Shown: positions 57,970-64,000 of the stretch, piece after piece | How the letters are laid out: each line of letters starts with the position of its first letter | How positions within the stretch are numbered: position 1 is the first letter of the stretch | Assembly (NCBI GenBank): GCA_949987565.1 | Contig: OX465103.1 | Location: forward strand, 12,419,145 to 12,483,144 | Direction: 5' to 3' | DNA from: Luidia sarsii | Taxonomy: Eukaryota > Echinodermata > Asteroidea > Paxillosida > Luidiidae | Length of the DNA: 64,000 bases | The notes under the pieces: generated by a model | Database searches by the model: none | Told to the model about the DNA's origin: nothing | The model's input: only the letters and a program-made list of their open reading frames with translations | Made by a program: the position numbers and the translations under genes

Positions 57970-60900
57970 CTCTCAGATACCTCAGGAGTCATTTTCAGAG
58001 AAATATGGGAAAAGTGATTTTGGGTCGAAGACGGAAAAATCTGACAGGAGCGGACCTGTCGAACATGTCAGAAATTGGGCCAAAAATGTAGATTTTTTGA
58101 GGGGGCCAAAAATGACTTCAACTGGTCTACCGAAAGTCAGATCCATGTCAGAGGGCTCTCAGATACCTGAGGAGTCATTTTCAGAGAAATATAGGAAAAG
58201 TGATTTTGGGTCGAAGACGGAAAAATCTGACAGGAGCGGACCTGTCGAACATGTCAGAAATTGGGCCAAAAATGTAGATTTTTTGAGGGGGCCAAAAATG
58301 ACTTTAACTGGTCTACTAAAAGTCAGATCCATGTCAAAGGGCTCTCAGATACCTGAGGAGTCATTTTCAGAGAAATATGGGAAAAGTGATTTTGGGTCAA
58401 AAACTGAAAAATCTGACAGGAGCGGACCTGTCGAACATGTCAGAAATTGGGCCAAAAATCTAGATTTTTTGAGGGGGCCAAAAATGACTTCAACTGGTCT
58501 ATACAAAGTCAGATCCATGTCAGAGGGCTCTCAGATACCTGAGGAGTCATTTTCAGAGATATATGGGAAAAGTGATTATGGGTCGAAGACGGAAAAATCT
58601 GACAGGAGCGGACCTGTCGAACATGTCAGAAATTGGGCCAAAAATGTAGATTTTTTGAGGGGGGCAAAAATGACTTCAACTGGTCTACCGAAAGTCAGAT
58701 CCATGTCAGAGGGCTCTCAGATACCTGAGGAGTCATTTTCAGAGAAATATGGGAAAAGTGATTTTGGGTCGAAGACGGAAAAATCTGACAGGAGCGGACC
58801 TGTCGAACATGTCAGAAATTGGGCCAAAAATGTAGATTTTTTGAGGGGGCCAAAAATGACTTCAACTGGTCTACTGAAAGTCAGATCCATGTCAGAGGGC
58901 TCTCAGATACCTGAGGAGTCATTTTCAGAGAAATATGGGAAAAGTGATTTTGGGTCAAAAACTGAAAAATCTGACAGGAGCGGACCTGTCGAACATGTCA
59001 GAAATTGGACCAAAAATCTAGATTTTTTGAGGGGGCCAAAAATGACTTCAACTGGTCTACCGAAAGTCACATCCATGTCAGAGGGCTCTCAGATACCTGA
59101 GGAGTCATTTTCAGAGAAATATGGGAAAAGTGATTTTGGGTCAAAAACTAAAAAAATCTGACAGGAGCGGACCTGTCGAACATGTCAGAAATTGGGCCAA
59201 AAATCTTGATTTTTTGAGGGGGCCAAAAATGACTTCAACTGGTCTACTGAAAGTCAGATCCATGTCAGAGGGCTCTCAGATACCTGAGGAGTCATTTTCA
59301 GAGAAATATGGGAAAAGTGATTTTGGGTCGAAAACTGAAAAATCTGACAGGAGCGGACCTGTCGAACATGTCAGAAATGGGGTCAAAAATCCTTTTTTTT
59401 TGAGGGGGCCAAAAATGACTTCAACTGGTCTACTGAAAGTCAGATCCATGTCAGAGGGCTCTCAGATACCTGAGGAGTCATTTTCAGAGAAATATGGGAA
59501 AAGTGATTTTGGGTCAAAAACTGAAAAATCTGACAGGAGCGGACCTGTCGAACATGTCAGAAATTGGGCCAAAAATCTTGATTTTTTGAGGGGGCCAAAA
59601 ATGACTTCAACTGGTCTACCGAAAGTCAGATCCATGTCAGAGGGCTCTCAGATACCTGAGGAGTCATTTTCAGAGAAATATGGGAAAAGTGATTTTGGGT
59701 CGAAAACTGAAAAATCTGACAGGAGCGGACCTGTCGAACATGTCAGAAATGGGGTCAAAAATCCTTTTTTTTTGAGGGGGCCAAAAATGACTTCAACTGG
59801 TCTACCGAAAGTCAGATCCATGTCAGAGGGCTCTCAGATACCTGAGGAGTCATTTTCAGAGAAATATGGGAAAAGTGATTTTGGGTCAAAAACTGAAAAA
59901 GCTGACAGGAGCGGACCTGTCGAACATGTCAGAAATTGGGCCAAAAATCTAGATTTTTTGAGGGGTCAAAAATGACTTCAACTGGTCTACTGAAAGTCAG
60001 ATCCATGTCAGAGGGCTCTCAGATACCTGAGGAGTCATTTTCAGAGAAATATGGGAAAAGTGATTTTGGGTCGAAAACTGAAAAATCTGACAGGAGCGGA
60101 CCTGTCGAACATGTCAGAAATGGGGTCAAAAATCTAGATTTTTTGAGGGGGCCAAAAATGACTTCAGCTGGTCTACCGAAAGTCAGATCCATGTCAGAGG
60201 GCTCTCAGATACCTGAGGAGTCATTTTCAGAGAAATATGGGAAAAGTGATTTTGGGTCAAAAACTGAAAAATCTGACAGGAGCGGACCTGTCGAACATGT
60301 CAGAAATTGGGCCAAAAATGTAGATTTTTTGAGGGGGCCAAAAATGACTTCAACTGGTCTACCGAAAGTCACATCCATGTCAGAGGGCTCTCAGATACAT
60401 TTTCAGAGAAATATGGGAAAAGTGATTTTGGGTCAAAAACTAAAAAAATCTGACAGGAGCGGACCTGTCGAACATGTCAGAAATTGGGCCAAAAATCTAG
60501 ATTTTTTGAGGGGGCCAAAAATGACTTCAACTGGTCTACCGAAAGTCAGATCCATGTCAGAGGGCTCTCAGATACCTGAGGAGTCATTTTCAGAGAAATA
60601 TGGGAAAAGTGATTTTGGGTCAAAAACTGAAAAAGCTGACAGGAGCGGACCTGTCGAACATGTCAGAAATTGGGCCAAAAATCTAGATTTTTTGAGGGGG
60701 CCAAAAATGACTTCAACTGGTCTACCGAAAGTCAGATCCATGTCAGAGGGCTCTCAGATACCTGAGGAGTCATTTTCAGAGAAATATGGGAAAAGTGATT
60801 TTGGGTCAAAAACTGAAAAATCTGACAGGAGCGGACCTGTCGAACATGTCAGAAATTGGGCCAAAAATGTAGATTTTTTGAGGGGGCCAAAAATGACTTC

Positions 60901-61866
60901 AACTGGTCTACTGAAAGTCAGATCCATGTCAGAGGGCTCTCAGATACCTGAGGAGTCATTTTCAGAGAAATATGGGAAAAGTGATTTTGGGTCGAAAACT
61001 GAAAAATCTGACAGGAGCGGACCTGTCGAACATGTCAGAAATGGGGTCAAAAATCTTGATTTTTTGAGGGGGCCAAAAATGACTTCAACTGGTCTACCGA
61101 AAGTCAGATCCATGTCAGAGGGCTCTCAGATACCTGAGGAGTCATTTTCAGAGAAATATGGGAAAAGCGATTTTGGGTCAAAAACTGAAAAATCTGACAG
61201 GAGCGGACCTGTCGAACATTTCAGAAATTGGGCCAAAAATCTAGATTTTTTGAGGGGGCCAAAAATGACTTCAACTGGTCTACTGAAAGTCAGATCCATG
61301 TCAGAGGGCTCTCAGATACCTGAGGAGTCATTTTCAGAGAAATATGGGAAAAGTGATTTTGGGTCAAAAACTGAAAAAGCTGACAGGAGCGGACCTGTCG
61401 AACATGTCAGAAATTGGGCCAAAAATCTAGATTTTTTGAGGGGGCCAAAAATGACTTCAACTGGTCTACTGAAGGTCAGATCCATGTCAGAGGGCTCTCA
61501 GATACCTGAGGAGTCATTTTCAGAGAAATATGGGAAAAGTGATTTTGGGTCAAAAACTGAAAAATCTGACAGGAGCGGACCTGTCGAACATGTCAGAAAT
61601 TGGGCCAAAAATCTTGATTTTTTGAGGGGGCCAAAAATGACTTCAACTGGTCTACCGAAAGTCAGATCCATGTCAGAGGGCTCTCAGATACCTGAGGAGT
61701 CATTTTCAGAGAAATATGGGAAAAGTGATTTTGGGTCGAAAACTGAAAAATCTGACAGGAGCGGACCTGTCGAACATGTCAGAAATGGGGTCAAAAATCC
61801 TTTTTTTTTGAGGGGGCCAAAAATGACTTCAACTGGTCTACCGAAAGTCAGATCCATGTCAGAGGG
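57970..61866 (+). repeat. 21-monomer higher-order repeat, copy 1 (about 3,897 bp)
   Basis: Landmarks repeat at offset 3,897: CTAAAAAAATC (near 59149 and 63046), and GAGGGGTCAAAAATGAC, a 1-base deletion (near 59960 and 63857). Length equals 21 x 186 minus 9. The left boundary is approximate, placed where the CCTCAGGAG monomer order becomes shared. Confidence 0.8.
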
Positions 61867-64000
61867 CTCTCAGATACCTCAGGAGTCATTTTCAGAGAAA
61901 TATGGGAAAAGTGATTTTGGGTCGAAGACGGAAAAATCTGACAGGAGCGGACCTGTCGAACATGTCAGAAATTGGGCCAAAAATGTAGATTTTTTGAGGG
62001 GGCCAAAAATGACTTCAACTGGTCTACCGAAAGTCAGATCCATGTCAGAGGGCTCTCAGATACCTGAGGAGTCATTTTCAGAGAAATATAGGAAAAGTGA
62101 TTTTGGGTCGAAGACGGAAAAATCTGACAGGAGCGGACCTGTCGAACATGTCAGAAATTGGGCCAAAAATGTAGATTTTTTGAGGGGGCCAAAAATGACT
62201 TTAACTGGTCTACTAAAAGTCAGATCCATGTCAAAGGGCTCTCAGATACCTGAGGAGTCATTTTCAGAGAAATATGGGAAAAGTGATTTTGGGTCAAAAA
62301 CTGAAAAATCTGACAGGAGCGGACCTGTCGAACATGTCAGAAATTGGGCCAAAAATCTAGATTTTTTGAGGGGGCCAAAAATGACTTCAACTGGTCTATA
62401 CAAAGTCAGATCCATGTCAGAGGGCTCTCAGATACCTGAGGAGTCATTTTCAGAGATATATGGGAAAAGTGATTATGGGTCGAAGACGGAAAAATCTGAC
62501 AGGAGCGGACCTGTCGAACATGTCAGAAATTGGGCCAAAAATGTAGATTTTTTGAGGGGGGCAAAAATGACTTCAACTGGTCTACCGAAAGTCAGATCCA
62601 TGTCAGAGGGCTCTCAGATACCTGAGGAGTCATTTTCAGAGAAATATGGGAAAAGTGATTTTGGGTCGAAGACGGAAAAATCTGACAGGAGCGGACCTGT
62701 CGAACATGTCAGAAATTGGGCCAAAAATGTAGATTTTTTGAGGGGGCCAAAAATGACTTCAACTGGTCTACTGAAAGTCAGATCCATGTCAGAGGGCTCT
62801 CAGATACCTGAGGAGTCATTTTCAGAGAAATATGGGAAAAGTGATTTTGGGTCAAAAACTGAAAAATCTGACAGGAGCGGACCTGTCGAACATGTCAGAA
62901 ATTGGACCAAAAATCTAGATTTTTTGAGGGGGCCAAAAATGACTTCAACTGGTCTACCGAAAGTCACATCCATGTCAGAGGGCTCTCAGATACCTGAGGA
63001 GTCATTTTCAGAGAAATATGGGAAAAGTGATTTTGGGTCAAAAACTAAAAAAATCTGACAGGAGCGGACCTGTCGAACATGTCAGAAATTGGGCCAAAAA
63101 TCTTGATTTTTTGAGGGGGCCAAAAATGACTTCAACTGGTCTACTGAAAGTCAGATCCATGTCAGAGGGCTCTCAGATACCTGAGGAGTCATTTTCAGAG
63201 AAATATGGGAAAAGTGATTTTGGGTCGAAAACTGAAAAATCTGACAGGAGCGGACCTGTCGAACATGTCAGAAATGGGGTCAAAAATCCTTTTTTTTTGA
63301 GGGGGCCAAAAATGACTTCAACTGGTCTACTGAAAGTCAGATCCATGTCAGAGGGCTCTCAGATACCTGAGGAGTCATTTTCAGAGAAATATGGGAAAAG
63401 TGATTTTGGGTCAAAAACTGAAAAATCTGACAGGAGCGGACCTGTCGAACATGTCAGAAATTGGGCCAAAAATCTTGATTTTTTGAGGGGGCCAAAAATG
63501 ACTTCAACTGGTCTACCGAAAGTCAGATCCATGTCAGAGGGCTCTCAGATACCTGAGGAGTCATTTTCAGAGAAATATGGGAAAAGTGATTTTGGGTCGA
63601 AAACTGAAAAATCTGACAGGAGCGGACCTGTCGAACATGTCAGAAATGGGGTCAAAAATCCTTTTTTTTTGAGGGGGCCAAAAATGACTTCAACTGGTCT
63701 ACCGAAAGTCAGATCCATGTCAGAGGGCTCTCAGATACCTGAGGAGTCATTTTCAGAGAAATATGGGAAAAGTGATTTTGGGTCAAAAACTGAAAAAGCT
63801 GACAGGAGCGGACCTGTCGAACATGTCAGAAATTGGGCCAAAAATCTAGATTTTTTGAGGGGTCAAAAATGACTTCAACTGGTCTACTGAAAGTCAGATC
63901 CATGTCAGAGGGCTCTCAGATACCTGAGGAGTCATTTTCAGAGAAATATGGGAAAAGTGATTTTGGGTCGAAAACTGAAAAATCTGACAGGAGCGGACCT
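61867..64000 (+). repeat. 21-monomer higher-order repeat, copy 2 (cut by window end)
   Basis: Follows copy 1 at offset 3,897 with the same order of variants, including GGACCAAAAATC (near 62906, matching 59009) and the paired CCTTTTTTTT monomers. It is truncated by the end of the window, so the array continues. Confidence 0.8.

Larger units (their letters stand above)
12094..64000 (+). repeat. 186-bp satellite array, about 279 monomers, open at the right edge
   Basis: From AGGGGGCCAAAAATGAC at 12094 to the last base, the sequence is tandem copies of one 186-bp monomer with no interruption seen. Landmarks within each unit, in order, are: AAAAATGACTTCAACTGGTC, TCAGATCCATGTCAGAGGGC, CTCAGATACCTGAGGAGTC, GAAATATGGGAAAAGTGATT, TGACAGGAGCGGACCTGTCG and AAAAATCTAGATTTTTTGAG. 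The first unit is truncated: AAAAATGAC joins directly to CTGAGGAGTC at 12110/12111. Diagnostic variants distinguish subfamilies: CTAGAT, GTAGAT, CTTGAT or CCTTTTTTTT near the end; ACCGAA, ACTGAA or ATACAA after GGTCT; and TCAAAAACT versus TCGAAGACG. The 186-bp length is a multiple of three, and the monomer has no stop in one + frame. Nucleosome-scale length and higher-order organisation fit centromeric or heterochromatic satellite; location in the karyotype is unknown. Confidence 0.97.

Noticed and set aside
17661..63872. Giant repeat-protein genes on the + strand
   Set aside because: Open frames follow automatically from a stop-free monomer of 62 codons. They begin and end at random satellite variants (1-base indels, TAG/TAA monomers) and have no promoter, leader or domain. 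Reported as a finding, not as genes.
12094..64000. CRISPR-like or bacterial repeat array
   Set aside because: There are no unique spacers. Whole 186-bp units are repeated end to end, the surrounding genes are spliced and eukaryotic, and unit length far exceeds CRISPR repeats.

Overview
The window is animal nuclear DNA. It has spliced genes with GT-AG introns, short class 1-1 Kazal module exons, tRNA-derived SINE fragments, a TTAA-flanked MITE, and the 3' end of an axonemal dynein heavy chain gene, so the organism builds motile cilia or flagella. A marine invertebrate, possibly a deuterostome, fits best, but nothing here fixes the species.

Layout. From 1 to 3,762 on the + strand are three terminal-type exons: one ends a protein in a membrane anchor (226-314), and two encode Kazal domains (2364-2531 and 3547-3728), the second with a stop and an AATAAA 29 bases later. 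All have phase-1 acceptors, so they could be alternative 3' ends (membrane-bound versus secreted) of one gene that begins upstream, or the ends of two neighbouring genes. From 3.8 to 10 kb there is mostly AT-rich intergenic DNA with no recognisable exon. It holds minisatellites, a tandem duplication carrying CRE-like palindromes, tRNA-derived SINE remnants (some fused head to head into hairpins) and MITE copies. From 10.68 to 11.67 kb on the - strand, three exons encode the last 105 residues of an axonemal dynein heavy chain, with matching splice phases.

From about 12.09 kb to the end of the window (51.9 kb, about 279 units, no visible interruption and no right-hand end) lies one satellite array. 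Its monomer is 186 bp, i.e. 62 codons free of stops in one + frame, which produces spurious-looking open frames of up to 1,713 codons. The left edge (12.1-17.6 kb) is heterogeneous. Further in, the monomers form higher-order repeats: an 8-mer duplicated at 17,661 and 19,149; a series at 24,728-45,480 delimited by a 1-base-deleted monomer, with units of 23, 18, 16, 14, 16, 16 and 9 monomers; and a 21-mer (3,897 bp) repeated at the right end. Monomer size, higher-order organisation and several dyad symmetries per monomer resemble centromeric or pericentromeric satellites, but that role is an inference.

The most striking arrangement is that the upstream remainder of the dynein gene must lie beyond the array if the gene is intact. 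The satellite would then sit inside one dynein intron longer than 52 kb, reminiscent of the satellite-filled giant introns of Drosophila Y-linked dynein genes. The alternatives are a truncated gene copy or an assembly join at the array edge.
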